Source: Mytilus californianus
Taxonomy: Eukaryota > Mollusca > Bivalvia > Mytilida > Mytilidae
Direction: 5' to 3'
NCBI RefSeq assembly: GCF_021869535.1
Contig: NW_026262701.1
Location: 3,053,501-3,117,500 of the forward strand
DNA length: 64,000 bases
Shown here: in pieces, positions 32,523 to 45,400 of the stretch
How the letters are laid out: each line of letters opens with the position of its first letter
How positions within the stretch are numbered: the stretch's first letter is position 1
Position numbers and translations under genes: made by a program
Notes under the pieces: generated by a model
The model's input: the letters and a program-made list of their open reading frames with translations, nothing else
What the model was told of the DNA's origin: nothing
The model's database searches: none

Positions 32523-33720
32523 ACAAATAATTCATACACTTTAACTTCAAACTTTTTTTTATCAGTAGCATAGGCCAAGTTGTTAATTCTTGTCATATAA
32601 ATTTTAACCACAGCGTAGCATCTGTGTTTTGACAATGATAAATATAAAACATGAAGTGTACGTTCATTCAGTATTCAATGCCACTGGGATTATTCGTTAA
32701 TTGAAGGCAATGTTTTGTGTCCACTGGGAATTAATGTTTGTCATTTCTCATTTCTCTAAGTATGTGGTAGCACTAAACTTCTTGACATCTTTTTTTCCTA
32801 ATTGCGTATATGCTATTGCTGTAAACAAACAGTGTTTTTTTATGTTAGACATAGTAATCAAGAAGTGACACTATGTCATATTCCATTAGTTATAAGAAGT
32901 ATTCGGACAAGGTTATGCAGTTCATAAGAGCTGTCAAATTAGAGTTAGGAAAGAGCGTCCATGTTTTACCTGTCCTTAGATACGCACATTGAACTGGATT
33001 AGTATGGTTCCAATAACAACAATAAATAAGGTGTTGACTTGTATGTGACTATCTTAGTAGTCGGTCTTCGCATGGAACTTCAAAAGTACACTGAAAGAAT
33101 TAAAAGTGCACAAGTTCCATGTCCTCTCTTAAGGGGCGAAATGTAAAGTTTTCAAATCCTACTTGAATTTAAATATTGAAGAGTCGATATCATATTTGGT
33201 TTTTTTTTTTCATCATACACTGTATATCTTTTTATTAACGCTACACAATCGTGTTGTTGTTGACGTTTTTTTTTTTATATTCTGAAATCATAATTTTACT
33301 GGATTTGTAGCCAATAAGATTTAATTTGTATCCGAAAAAGAATATAAAGCCTTAAATCAAACTTAATTTTGGTTTTGGTTAAGAGTGTTGTTCTTTACTT
33401 AATTTCATAACAAAAATTAAAATACCCTCGTATTTTGTTTTTATAAAAAGTCAAAATTTGCCAAAATCAGTCCACATATAGGAAGTGTTTATAATTAGAT
33501 AATGTGTTTGGAAATAAGCCATACTATGGATTGTATTGGAGGATAATACAAGAAACTGAACTAAACTAAACTGTTAGAACATCAACACTCCAACCGAAAA
33601 AACAGGCATTCAGTAATTAAGATATTATTGAAAAATTTCATCTAAAATTCTGTAAGTTGCTCCTGAATCTGAAATCATTATCTCCCAACTGTACGATATA
33701 TGGTGAGCTAGGATGCTTTC
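32523..33720. other. AT-rich stretch, no gene recognised
   Basis: Contains only short frames and homopolymer runs. The sequence just before 33725 ('GGATTGTATTGGAGG') may be upstream decay of the LINE fragment that follows. Confidence 0.45.
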
Positions 33721-33724
33721 CACT

Positions 33725-33940
33725 TTATATTGATGTATAATTAAGGATGGTATCCTACTGGTCTAAATTAATTATGGGAAAACAGTCAAAGTATTCTTGT
33801 ATCATATATAAACTACTGTACAACTTGTATTGTATTAAAAACATAGATTTTGAATGGTTAAGATTGGTCAAACGTATATTTGATGAATGGGAATTTTCTT
33901 ATATCTGGAACTCAAAGTACTTTTCAAATGATATCTAGTT
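33725..33940 (+). pseudogene. LINE ORF2 C-terminal fragment
   Basis: The plus-strand frame reads MVSYWSKLIMGKQSKYSCII, then FEWLRLVKRIFDEWEFSYIW. From memory this resembles the region beyond the reverse transcriptase in bivalve non-LTR elements (ISFWSKI...EWI..VK.ILDE.GFS.IW). It stops after about 63 codons. It may be related to the fragment at 37044-37283. Confidence 0.55.
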
Positions 33941-34129
33941 GAAATATAATATCGGGAAGCAAGATTATGTGATCAATGCAATCAGACATGGCCTGAGACG
34001 GTTTATTCCCATTTGTCCCACTTTTAAAAATTTATTCAATTCAATATTTTATTAAAGTCTCATCTCTCAACAAGTACAATCAATCTTTAAACATTGTAAA
34101 ATAACACCAAATAAAATGAGAGCCATTCT

Positions 34130-35120
34130 ATACAGAATTATAAGAGACTATTAAAATGCATAGATATAATACATTAAACAATATGAAATAAAATACTATT
34201 TACAATATATAAAATTTCTACGCCTTTTTAAAATTAAATGACAGGTTTTGGCACACACACGTATCATATTTACATCTGAGAATAAAAACACTAACTTTTG
34301 GTTATCATCTAAAGTATTAAAATTTTCATTAAAAGTTTCAGCAACATAATATAAATGGTTTCTAAAATCGTCATAAAGAGGTCATCTTAATAAAACATGC
34401 GCTTCATTAAGGAATGACTGTAATATTTTTTCTGTCTATGAAGAAATAACATAAAAAATATGGTGCACACTGAATAACCCGCGTAGCGGGTTATTTAAAA
34501 GTGTGCACCACATTATTTATGTTATTTCGAATAGACAGAAAAAATATTAAAGTCATTTCTTATAATTTAATTCTAAAAAGGAGTAAATCATGATAAAAAC
34601 GTTGATGACGTCGCGGTCACATGACAAAATTATGTCTATGAGCTGATAGACAAAACACTTCCAGCCAATCAGAAGACGTGTTACATCCAAAATTAAATTA
34701 TTCTTCAATAAAAACGTCACATTTATGGCACACTCTGTTTTCTAAAACAATATTTTCATATCTCCCTGGTTCAATCCTTAGGGGAGCAACACCACATCTA
34801 AATTTGGCGAAAGTACTTCTGTGACTGAAGGGTAAAGCTATTTTGGAGTATTCCTCCTGTTCAGAATTTTCTTTAAACAATCTGTACGTTCGTAGCTTAT
34901 TGCCACCTCTACCCGATATAGATTTATCAGAATGTAAAACTGCATGCCAATTATCGACATGTTTTTCGTGTAATTTTGACATAAAAAGTTTTACAACATA
35001 GTTAGTGTCCATATTTTCAGGACACGATAAACGACTTAAATTTAGTTCACAAAAGGTTTTCTTTACTAAAAAATTCCAGTTTTTAACACACTTATGCTTA
35101 ATACTCATACTATCAGCCCA
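34130..35120 (-). pseudogene. LINE 3' end with CHKC knuckle, split by an insertion
   Basis: The first part, 35108-34698, contains GGNKLRTYRLFK, STFAKFRCGVAPLRIEPGRY and the start of a zinc-knuckle-like VCHKCDVF. The continuation lies beyond the insertion 34411-34692 as EAHVLLR, a stop, then PLYDDFRNHLYYV and VNMIRVCAKTCHLILKRRR (about 34406-34150). Removing the insertion restores one frame except for two point stops. This is the C-terminal part of a reverse-transcriptase-bearing retroelement; the RT domain itself is absent. Confidence 0.8.
34411..34692. mobile_element. 282-bp TTAA-flanked insertion with a large hairpin
   Basis: TTAA occurs at both borders (34407-34410 and 34693-34696), and the LINE reading frame is continuous across the removed segment. 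The first 150 bp fold into a hairpin (34411-34562) with arms 'GGAATGACTGTAATATTTTT' and its near complement, and tip CCCGCGTAGCGGG. The remaining ~130 bp are unpaired. One copy of the TTAA, or ATTAA, is the likely target duplication. Confidence 0.8.
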
Positions 35121-35572
35121 TTTAAGAGATCTGTTTGTCCCACATGAAAAGTTCTGATTGTCCTATATTATTTTATGATGTAAAATGTTCTTAAACAAAC
35201 AAGGTAGTTGTTGTTTGTGTTGCTAAACTAATAAGAATTAATTATTGCATATTCAAATTAGTATTTGACATCAATTCTATATCTGTATAAAATATGATTT
35301 TTTTTTTTTAGATCGTCTGATTAATGCACTTTTGATTAAAAAGTATAAAATTTCTGAGTTATAAAATATATCTATAATGTTACATTTATTTATATACAAA
35401 AAAAAACCAAAGTCTTTACACTACTGAAGACTGCTTGCATCCAACGTCAGATTAGCCTAAACCAAACAACTTTCTGCATTGATTACGAAGTTGCTGTTCA
35501 GAATTCAACATCTTTTCCGGGAATCACTATTTTAGGATTTGTTTTCACTATACTCAGTATATTTGGAGTATA

Positions 35573-36180
35573 GTGCCGTCAACAGGACTTGTCGCCAACT
35601 ATAAAGGAGAACCAGACATTTATGAACTTATACCTGGGGCAGCAGTTTTTCCTCTGGTACCAGAAATAGAAGACGTCTGGTTCCATGCACTTGAAGACCT
35701 GGATTATTCGGACTCAACAGCAAATACCACTTCGTTTACGGACTACGTCACAACATACTGTGTTGAAAACAACAGGGTTGCGTTCAATATCGTAGCGGCT
35801 ACTTAGGGATACGTAGATTTATGACTATTTAACGTGTAGCTAGCCTAGCTGCTACATAGATATTGATAGCAGCTAGGCAAGCTACTCGTTCAGTAGACAA
35901 CAATCTACGTAGCACTACGTAGCCGCTACGATATTGAACGCAACCCAGGCAGCTATGGAACCATTACCAAACAGAAGGACCAAGGACGACAAACCACCTC
36001 GAAGGATGGCACAGCAGCTTGAAGAATATGATCTAAATACCACACCCAAACATATACAAGCTACTGAACTATACCTTATAGAAGAGCAGGCAGCAAACAA
36101 AGTGACAACCATCCAGTACCAAACCGGGATATTACGATCAACAAATAGAAGAAAATACACAGGATGTATAGGTACCCTGC
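35573..36180 (+). pseudogene. Transposase-like protein fragment split by a MITE
   Basis: Before the MITE the frame reads PEIEDVWFHALEDLDYSD, then TSFTDYVTTYCVENNR. After it the frame gives MEPLPNRRTKDDKPPRRM and QAANKVTTIQYQTGILRS. From memory both parts resemble the C-terminal portion of mollusc MULE/FLYWCH-associated proteins (FTDYVTEYWVENN...). The conserved middle that would join them is absent, so more than the MITE insertion separates them. There are no active-site motifs. Confidence 0.45.
35776..35946. mobile_element. Foldback MITE, about 170 bp
   Basis: The ends are inverted copies of GGGTTGCGTTCAATATCG followed by TAGCGGCTAC. The interior continues as imperfect palindrome ('GTAGCTAGCCTAGCTGCTAC' against 'GTAGCAGCTAGG'-type text). 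It interrupts the transposase-like frame. I see no clear target duplication on the flanks. Confidence 0.85.
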
Positions 36181-36249
36181 CACGTCCACTATGTGTTTTT
36201 CTTTTATGTATTTCTGTCTGTATCCATCTGAGTTCAACTGATTGTTATA

Positions 36250-36795
36250 GTTTGTTCTTATGTTGTTCTGTTACACCACTGTCTCAGGTTAGGGGAGGGT
36301 TGGGCGCCCGCTAACATGTTTAACCCCGCCACTTTCTGAATGTGCCTGTCCCAAGTCATGAACCTGTAATTCAGTAGTTGTTTTTTCGTTTCTGTATATT
36401 ATATTCATTGTTCGTTTATTGTTTTGTACAGTTTGTTCTTGTGTTGTGTTGTGGCACCACTGTCCCAGGTTAGGAGAGGGTTGGGCGCCATCCAAGCATG
36501 TTTAACCCCGCCATATACTGTATGTGCCTGTCCCAAGTCAGGAGCCTGTAATTCAGTGGTTGTCGTTTGTTTCTGTGTATCATATTTGTTTTTCGTTCAT
36601 TATTTTGTAAATAAATTAGGCCGTTAGTTTTCTCGTTTGAATTGTTTAACAGTTGTCATTTCGGGGCCTTTTATAGCTGACAATGCGGTATGTGTTTTGC
36701 TCATTGTTGAAGGCCGTACGGTGACCTATAGTTGTTAATTTCTGTGTCATTTGGTCTCTTGTGGAAAGTTGTCTCGTTGGCAATTATACCACATC
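36250..36795 (-). repeat. Long copy of GATGTGGTATGATTGCC family with internal 173-bp duplication
   Basis: The left half holds two tandem units of about 173 bp (36256-36425 and 36430-36600), each with 'GTCTCAGGTTAGGGGAGGGT'-type text, 'TTTAACCCCGCCA' and 'CTGTAATTCAGT'. The right half (36600-36795), with 'GGCCGTTAGTTTTCTCGTTT', 'GGCCTTTTATAGCTGAC' and 'GTCTCGTTGGCAATTATACC', is the best-preserved family copy in the window. Confidence 0.8.
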
Positions 36796-37043
36796 TTCCT
36801 TTTTTCTTATACACAACTCAAACAACGCCTACGGGAACCCAAAGATTATCCTCAGAATAGTGAAGTTACTACAGTATGCTAACATTGCCTGTTATTTGTT
36901 ACACTTGGACTAAATTTGTTGCAAATTGTAGTACTTATGTATTATATGTACTATATTAATTGTTATACATTCTGTGTTGTATGCATTATAGTATCTGCTC
37001 TCCTTGTCATATGTGTGCTTTAATGAACTAAGTTGTTTATTAT

Positions 37044-37283
37044 GTGTGCTTTAATTATTATATCAGGCTGTTTGTTTTTCGCTTGTTCCTAGAGGCTAGG
37101 TCACTTACGTTTTGTAAATTTAGAACATGTAACCATAAAATTCCCGTTGAACTTAGAAGATGGTTCAATAAAGAAGGGAAAAATAGAAAGGAGACGATTT
37201 GTAAAAGCTACTTTGCTTGTTTCTCGATCCTAGATATTTCTCTCAAGTGTATTGTACTGTTATGTGATGAATTATTTGAATGA
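37044..37283 (+). pseudogene. LINE C-terminal fragment (CKFRTCNHKIPVE)
   Basis: The frame includes LTFCKFRTCNHKIPVELRRW, which matches from memory the 'TCNHKLPIE.GRW' segment near the C-terminus of bivalve non-LTR elements. The zinc-knuckle residues that normally follow are absent. It is probably a relic. Confidence 0.6.
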
Positions 37284-37485
37284 ATATTGTTTAAACTAGA
37301 AAAGAAAGTATAATGTATGTAATCTAGACATTGGGGGGGTATAAATCCAATTATATTATAAATTGTTCACAATTTATAGAAGAGAGTTATGTACATATAT
37401 ATAAAAATGTTTCAATATAAGACAAAATATTGTACGCTTTACTGAAATGACGTCTTCTCAAAACAGGGCAAATCTGATACATTTT

Positions 37486-39462
37486 TCACTGGTTTCAACG
37501 TGATGATCGTAACTGCAATTACGATCATCCCAATATGGCGGACACAAATTCAGGTAAATTTTATAAGTCCGATTTCTCCACTTTAACAGCTTATTTTCAG
37601 ATTTGTATTATGTCAAGAAACATCTTTATAAGCATTGCCATTGATTTCCCCCCCTAAATGATGGAAAAGCATCCAGAAGAACGAAAATCGAGATACAAAA
37701 AAACACGATGATGGTTGTAACTTTTATTTATTTTTATCAACGATGATCGTAGCTGTCTGTTCCAACGAAGCATTTTCTGATAAATATAGGCTATTTTAGC
37801 TGTCTGGTATGCGAAAAAGGGTACGCAATCAGCTACATTGTGATAATAATGAGAGACGATCACTGGGGGAGGGTAATGTCCTATTGATTGGTATACGGGT
37901 AAGTGCACAAATATGGGTTTATGATTTTGCGAGATTTTGTACCTTTTTAATCTAGTTAAATATATTAAAATGCATTGGGGTTAACAACTTTATATTGATT
38001 TCATATGTCTTATATAAATAGATATTGAATATTTCATATTAATGGCCAGTTTTTGGGTGTGAGTATTAAATCACAATATTCTATAATTATACGTAAAGGT
38101 CATTCTTTTTATATACATAAAATTGAGAATGGAAATGGGGAATGTGTCAAAGAGACAACAACCCGACCATAGAGCAGACAACAGCCGAAGGCCACCAATG
38201 GGTCTTCAATGCAGCGAGAAACTCCCGCACCCGGAGGCGTCCTTCAGGAATTTGAAAGGAGAGGTGAAAAATATAGCATTAAGAAGTGTAATCATATCTG
38301 TTGAATGAAAAAAAAAATTGAAACCACCTATAAAATAATTTATTTAAGTATTGATACCAAATTTCAGTGAATGCTATATAAAAATTGGTACGTTTGTAAG
38401 GCAGAAGTGGCACATCCCTACAAAAACAATCGAAGTACCACCCCCACCCCTTTTTCACCAACACACACATACACTTTGTAGGGACAATAGTACCTTTCGA
38501 GAACCTGCTAATTTTGGGGAATTCGGATTTTATAGTTTTCATTAACAGATACAGGATTTTTAAAGGAGAGGTGAAAAATATAGCATTAAGAAGTGTAATC
38601 ATATCTGTTGAATGAAAAAAAAAAAAAAATTGAAACCACCTATAAAATAATTTATTGAGCTTTTTGGCTAAAACAGCTTCTTCGACTAACTTCAATAATA
38701 TGTGTCATATAACCGTAAATATAGGCAACAGTAGTCTACCAATGTTTAATAGTCATAGTTCGATTAAGAAAAGACAAAACCAGGCAACAAGCTTAAACCG
38801 AGGGAAACACATCAATATAATGTAACTTTAAGCCTACCACTACTTATTTCTGAAATATTTGCCCTGCAATCTTAAACTGTATCATGAAGATGATATTTAT
38901 ATTTACTTCATATAAACGTATTCCATTTTGAATTTTAACTAAATTACTCATTAGAAAAATAATATTGATAACATTTGCAAATAAGCCGGCTAATTCCCCC
39001 TCAGTATGTCATTTCTTTTTGACAAATTGCGGTGTTCATTAACGCTCATTTTGTTCAGTTTTAAAATCTTACTATTTTCAGTGATACCAATATATCGTGA
39101 CTGCTAAATAGGATGTTCATTTAAAGAAGAAACACATCGTAAATTTTGAGTTACTATCATCTTTATATAAAAACAAGTCCAAGTTACGATCATCCATAGA
39201 CGAAGTTACGATCATCCATAGACGAAGTTACGATCATCATCGTTTTTTTTTTGTATCTCGATTTTCGTTCTTCTGCTTGCTTTTCCATCATTAAGGAAAA
39301 AAACATTCAATGGCAATGCTTGTAAAGATGTTTCTTGACATAATACAAATCTGAAAATAAGCTGTTAAAGTGGAGAAATCGGCCCTTTAAAATTTACCTG
39401 AATTTGTCCGCCATATTGGGAGATCGTAATTGCAGTTACGATCATCACGTTGACACCAGTGA
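37486..39462. mobile_element. 2-kb non-autonomous element with ~235-bp inverted ends
   Basis: The left end 37486-37725 and right end 39220-39462 are reverse complements. Both begin TCACTGGT.TCAACGTGATG, continue through GATCGTAACTGCAATTACGA and CAGCTTATTTTCAGATTTGT, and reach GAACGAAAATCGAGATACAA. TTT flanks each side, a possible 3-bp duplication, but in a T-rich context. The right arm also has a 22-bp repeat (ATCCATAGACGAAGTTACG). The interior contains another dispersed repeat (38125-38260) and a ~90-bp direct duplication (38260-38345 and 38562-38656). No transposase is seen. Confidence 0.85.
38125..38260 (+). repeat. Dispersed repeat nested in the long-TIR element
   Basis: 'AATGGAAATGGGGAATGTGT', 'CAAAGAGACAACAACCCGAC' and 'CCCGCACCCGGAGGCGTCC' form a common mytilid repeat (from memory), inserted between the inverted ends of 37486-39462. 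Confidence 0.75.
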
Positions 39463-39671
39463 TTTATGTACGATTATAAGAATCAAGAATCATAAACAAG
39501 CGAGTGTGTCCTCCTGAATAAATTGCCTGAATTGTTTTTTGTTTGTAGATATTGCATTTATGATTATGTATTTGATTTTGTGATTAGAATAAAGATATAC
39601 ATATCAAAACGGCTTTGATTTTGGGAAATTTCAGAAGGATTAATATTGAAAGGTCTTAAAATCCCTGGTAA

Positions 39672-39722
<51 letters not shown>
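39672..39722. repeat. (TAA)n microsatellite
   Basis: About 17 uninterrupted ATA/TAA units. Confidence 0.97.
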
Positions 39723-39723
<1 letters not shown>

Positions 39724-39854
39724 TCTTAGTTAAAGAGACTGTAACTCAAATAGAACTTGTTTAACTTTCATTGGCGCCCTCAAACAAAAATACATGCATA
39801 CAGTACACATTAAACAGCATTCATATGAAATCATTCAAACGTCAACATAGCAAC

Positions 39855-40285
39855 AGAGACATGTATTATATGTCTCTGATAGCAATAATAATGAAAGTTT
39901 TCAAATTCTAACCGAAAATCGTAAAATCGTTAGATTTCATTTTACTTACATATATACAGTAGTATTTCCTAACCCGAATAATTCAGTCTCTCCCCGACTG
40001 AATTATGCAGGTTAAGTATTTCCAAGACAATTATGGTTTTTTTTAATAATTCTACCAACGACATATACAATGTATTTATATATTTTTATGTCTCTGGTTC
40101 TACGTACGTTATAAACACATTTTTATTTTGAATGGTAATATTCATTGATTCCATATCTTTGTAGAATAAATAATGAAAAGATTTCTTATAAATATATCAT
40201 TTAGTCTTGGTACAAACTGGGACATGATATATAGTCAGTATAATCAGAGACATATAATACAATTATCATATATGTCTCAGGTTTT
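39855..40285. repeat. Pair of AGAGACATRTATTATATGTCTCT palindromes
   Basis: A palindrome around 'GAGACATGTATTATATGTCT' lies near 39857, and a related one ('AGAGACATATAATAC' with 'ATATATGTCTCAGG') near 40243-40283. They could be the ends of a small element, or two independent copies. Between them is 'CTAACCCGAATAATTCAGTC' with its own inverted partner (GACTGAATTATGCAGGTTA). Confidence 0.45.
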
Positions 40286-40289
40286 AGCG

Positions 40290-42469
40290 AATTGTATTCT
40301 TGGTCATTGTTAGGTGGCATATCTTAGCGGTTTTAAGTCTTATTTTTCAGATCGTCTTTCTCGCCTTTTACGAGACTATAACGAGAATTCGTCCTTAGTG
40401 ATAAAATGGCGGATAAACAACAATTTTTACACTTTCACCAAATTAAGTTCCCTGACGTCTTTACACATGCAACAATGTTTTATTGATTAGCATCCTAAGC
40501 AGTAGGTCTATTGTAAAAGAAATTGTTTGAAATACTCTTATGTTTTGGTTCAGCTTTTGTGCAGATTCAATGTAAAATTGGAGAGCATAATTCCAAACTG
40601 CTAAAGTAAAAGCCAAAAGGCTCATTCCTTTGACTTTCGTAGAACTTGTACTTTATGGTTAAGGGTCAGTTAACTGAACACTAACCCTATCCTTTAAACA
40701 TACACCTAGCTTAGAACATCATCTAACATAACCATAAATGAACCCTAAAGAATCATGACCACTAAGGTAAATTTTAAGAAGACCAGGGTTTGAGCTTCAG
40801 TTAGGGTCAGGTTAAGGATTAGGCTGTTAGGTTAAGTTAGGATAACTATATACTTTACTTTACTTGGGGGTTCCAACCGATATAGAGCTATACTAAATTA
40901 TCCTTTATGCTTTACTCTAAACCTAACCCTAACCATAATGAACCATTAGTCCATATAACCCCAAAGCAAAGGAACTGCCCCTTTATGATGTTTTACAAAG
41001 AATACTGAAAAGGAACAAAAACATGGATTTAGGGTGTTATTGTCTGTCATGTTCATAATAATAATATTTATTCAAGATAAAAGGCATAAAATTGACAGAC
41101 ACAATAAAGTAAAATGACATACAAATATAGCACTAGACATAATTAGGATCTTACAGTTACAGACACTAAAAAATGATTTACAGTTATGAGCACTAAGAAT
41201 TGTAACTTTTAAAAAAGATAAAATTATGGAAATTTTCATTATTTTGATATTTGACTAGACTGTAATATTTTTAAATGGACTAGAATTTCACTGCAACCTA
41301 ATACCTTAGGATGACCCACAAAAGATCAGGAAACTTATTTCCAGTGGGGTCCTACCAGAGACTGCCAGTTTACACCAAGCTTGACACATATAAATAACAA
41401 AAATCATTTAAAATTATCACAAGCAAATTTCATGCCTGTTGAAGGTCTCATACCTTAGAAGTAAGACCCTAATTGACCCTTCTAACATTTATGCTCCCTT
41501 CAGGAACATATAGTGTGTAACCCTCTATTTTATTTAGGTTTAGGGTTCAGGTTGTATTTAGGGTTTGGTAAGGGATAGGTTTAATCTAGTACATGTATAG
41601 TCATATATGGGTTGGGTCTCATAAAGTTAATGAAGAAAGCCCTATATGGGTTGGATCTCATAAAGTAAATGAAAATAGCTTTATATGGGTTGGGTCTGTA
41701 TATAAATTATGCATTTTATTTCTAAAACACAATTATGGTCATACCTTATTCATTACTATAGCACTGATAGCATTTGTGAACATGATGATGAGTTACCTTG
41801 CAGTGTTAATTTGAAAAATATTTAGCTAATTTAAATTGGAAATGAACGTTCTAACATTACTTTCAGTTCTATCATCATTATTATAACATGTACATGTATA
41901 AGAGAGTTGTCTATCTTTTCTTCTTTCTACAGTAGAAAATATATTCATTGATACCAAAGCAAATTACAAGGCTTTGTATTATAAAATACACAAATAAAAC
42001 CAAATAAATGATTAATAGATACAGAAAAATCCAACAACAAATGAATGAAAATTCCCTTATGTTCTCACTTGTAAGGACAATTTTATTATAAATAGCCAAA
42101 AAATATTAAGTAATTTGTAATTTTGGTAGACAAGAATAATTATAGTACTCACTGTTCCATCATTTAATAATTTTGATAAAATTTCACTTGGATATCTCAA
42201 ACATTATTTTCTAAAGGAAAGTGATCATTATCAATATCATATTGAAGAAATAGACATTATTTCATAACTTGAAAGGTTTCTTTAATAACTACCACTTATT
42301 ATTTTTTGCTTATTGGACAATTCTAATTGTTTTAGATATTATATATATTCTCAAGATTTTGAAGAATGAACAGCCCTATGAGGATTTGAAAAGGATTTTA
42401 GAATGGAATCTTGAACTTTTATCACTGAACCATCTTTTTTACACTAAATCTGTCATTTATATCTTACAG
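40290..42469 (+). other. 5' flank of the WD-repeat gene; possible promoter and repeats
   Basis: Near 40404 an 'AAAATGGCGGAT' motif resembles the YY1 site common at animal housekeeping promoters. It could mark the transcription start of the gene whose first coding exon follows an acceptor at 42469, but no donor can be assigned with confidence. Scattered CCCTAA/TTAGGG-like phrases (40700-41580) are too irregular for telomeric sequence. Confidence 0.3.
41606..41700 (+). repeat. Short ~39-bp tandem repeat, 2.5 copies
   Basis: 'ATATGGGTTGGGTCTCATAA' recurs three times with the spacer AGTTAATGAA(G/A)A. Part of it is open in frame, but there is nothing to suggest coding. Confidence 0.75.
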
Positions 42470-45400
42470 GTTGAAATATAACAGCAGAATATGACGTCCT
42501 CTTTAACTCGTTTTATTAACAACTTTTCTGAAGATGTCGAGAGTGAAGGAAACCTCAGCAAGAACATACTCCTTCTCAGAGAACGAGCCAGACAGGAGGA
42601 GAAACAAAAGGCTGTTAATTACTGGAAACTTTTACGTAACACCATTCGTAAGGCCACACAAGCTGCTGTGGAATCTGATATTAAACAAGTCAATATTTCA
42701 CATGGAATGCACCACCATAGAAAAATTAATCACCAGACAAAATTAAAATGCGTCCTTTTCATAAAAGAAAGAAAGGTATGTTTATAGCACAGGAAGGATA
42801 AATAGCTTCATGTTTAATTTAATGAAATTTTTATCATTTAAAAATTCATCATAAGTATGTGTATGAATTGTCTGCCAAGTTTTCTTTATCAGTACATCAA
42901 TTGTTAGTTTTTTAGCCAAAACAGGAAATAGATTAAAACGTACTCCAGTTTTTGGTGGAGATCCTAAAATTTTTTACATTTCTAAGACATCTTTTGTAAT
43001 ATTGGAAGACTATTTTTGACAAACTAATTCATCATCTTTTTCACTGTATCTATAAATGTGTGACAAATAAGACCATTAAACATTGCAGTAATAGTACAAA
43101 ACATACATAACATTAAAGTGTCAAACTACCAAAATGTAAAAACCAAATATAATGTGGTGAATACTGAATAACATTTCTTTTGCTGTGAACTGCCATGTTT
43201 AATGTGTATATAATTAATTTCATGATTCATCACATTATTCTCTCTAAGAATTTAAAGAACCTTACATTATGATAATATCTGAATTAATTTTATACAGAAT
43301 GTGTTATAAATGTGGTGCTATAATTTTCAGAGAAACAGTGCTATAACTGCTATTACAAATCCAAAGGTGCTATTTGAAAATACTGTGGAGAAAACTTGCA
43401 TTACCTTAAACTTTATATTTCATACCATTACATCTTGTTGATGTTTTGTATCAGATTGAATTTTACCAAAATATATGCTTACATTTGACACTGATTATAT
43501 AATTCTGTTTATAGATGTCAGTGGTACAACATGTTTAATTTTATACTAATCTTCTTCTTTTATAGGAGTACTTGACTACTGATGGGAAAGTGGTAGAGTT
43601 TTTTTTAGAGGATGGACGCCGTAAACCAGAAAAGAATATGTTTGCCCCTGAAGAACCAATGGATAACATAATGTACTGTAGTGAGACTAAACAGTTTGTT
43701 GGTTGGAAGAAGGGAGAAGATGAACTATTTGTAAGTTTTTATTCTGTAGTATAAGAATTGATAAAAAGTCTGATAAAAACTATGTGGACACTATGTTTAT
43801 TCATAATCTTATTGTTATCCTCCGTTAATCACCAAAATGTTTTCATTCACATTTTTTTATTACTTTTTGTTATACATATTTAATAAAAAAACACCACTCT
43901 GTTTTAGAGTTCCTCGGATACCTACAAAAACAATACAAGGGAGATAATCACATTTATATTTTATTTTTCAGTTGATGAATGATGAGTTTGAGATTATTTC
44001 ACAAGCCAGAGTTCCCTCTAAGATTGATTTGGCCACCTACAACAACAGTACAGGGGAGATAATCACATTTAGTCCTGGATTTTGTGTGGTACATATTTAT
44101 AAATTATAATAAGTATAAGTTTTATCTACTTTCTATTCTGAACCATAATTCTAAACTTTATGAAACATATATAACCATTGAAGATTAGAAAGTATTTAAA
44201 ATGGCTCCAAACCAATTAAGCAATAGATTTATTTGGGGTTTAAATGTTTTTTTTTACATCTTAACTAAAAAGATGTACAGATGGTCTATCTTAAAAATTT
44301 CTCACTTTGTTTTGATGGAATGAAAATGGTGATTAAAGACATTTTTTGTTGTTATTGGGTCCCCTTAACCTTGAAGTCTAAATATCTAGGCAATTTGGTT
44401 CAGGATATAAATCGTGGTGACAAAAAGTCACAAGATATATATAATCAAGATGAGCAAAAAAAGCACAAAAAAAGATTTGATGTGAGTAAAAGATTAAAAG
44501 CAATTAAATTAACTGCATTTTCAACTTGGAAGAGGAATGTCTACATTTGATAAAACCATATTAAAAATTATCCTTGATTTTCTTCCACTGCACACGCCAA
44601 CACTTACAACTTTATTTTTTTCATGTTTCAAGTTGTCACCATTTGAAAAAAAAAAATTATACAAACCTGGAACCAGTTTATATCAGAACCAGTAAAAGAT
44701 AAAAGGAAAACATGTCAGCTCACTAAAAAAATAGTTCAATAATTTTGGACCTTTTTCAGGCTTAATTAAGTTTAATACTGCTGGGATACTCAGTAACTCT
44801 TTTTTTACTAGAAATTTGAATTGCATTGTTTTATTATTTGAGGGTTGGGCATTTAGGTATGGAGCCAGACATCTGATACCAAGAAAAATGACCAAGACAA
44901 GATTTAAAGAGGACAAAGAAACAAGAAAATACATTCCGTTTAAACATATGATACTTGAGGAAACAGCCAGTAGAGCACAGAAGTGTTATGTGTCATTTGT
45001 CAATAGTGTTGTGGTAATTACTTTTCCTAGAGTAGAGAATATCAATATTTACTTAACTAAAATCTCATCCCTTACCAGTTACCTATCCTCTTTTTTTTCA
45101 TTCAAAGTAATGTAAGCATACCAAGATACAAGATATTTTATTTTCCAAATTAGGTCCCCAGTGGGCATACACACATAACAAATATAATCTTTACAACATA
45201 CAGTATTTTACATGACATTCATATAATACACCTAAAATATTGATATACAGTGATACAGGCTATTATATGTTAAATTAAAATAAAGTATTTAAGAGTTGCA
45301 TACCAATTATGCTGTAATAATTAGCTCATCAGTTAAAACTGTCAAAAGACAAACGTAATTATTTGCATGACCCATTACTCGCATTGCAATCTTTGAATTG

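Noticed and set aside
40690-41580. Telomere-like CCCTAA/TTAGGG motifs
   Set aside because: Isolated and irregular; no tandem hexamer array.
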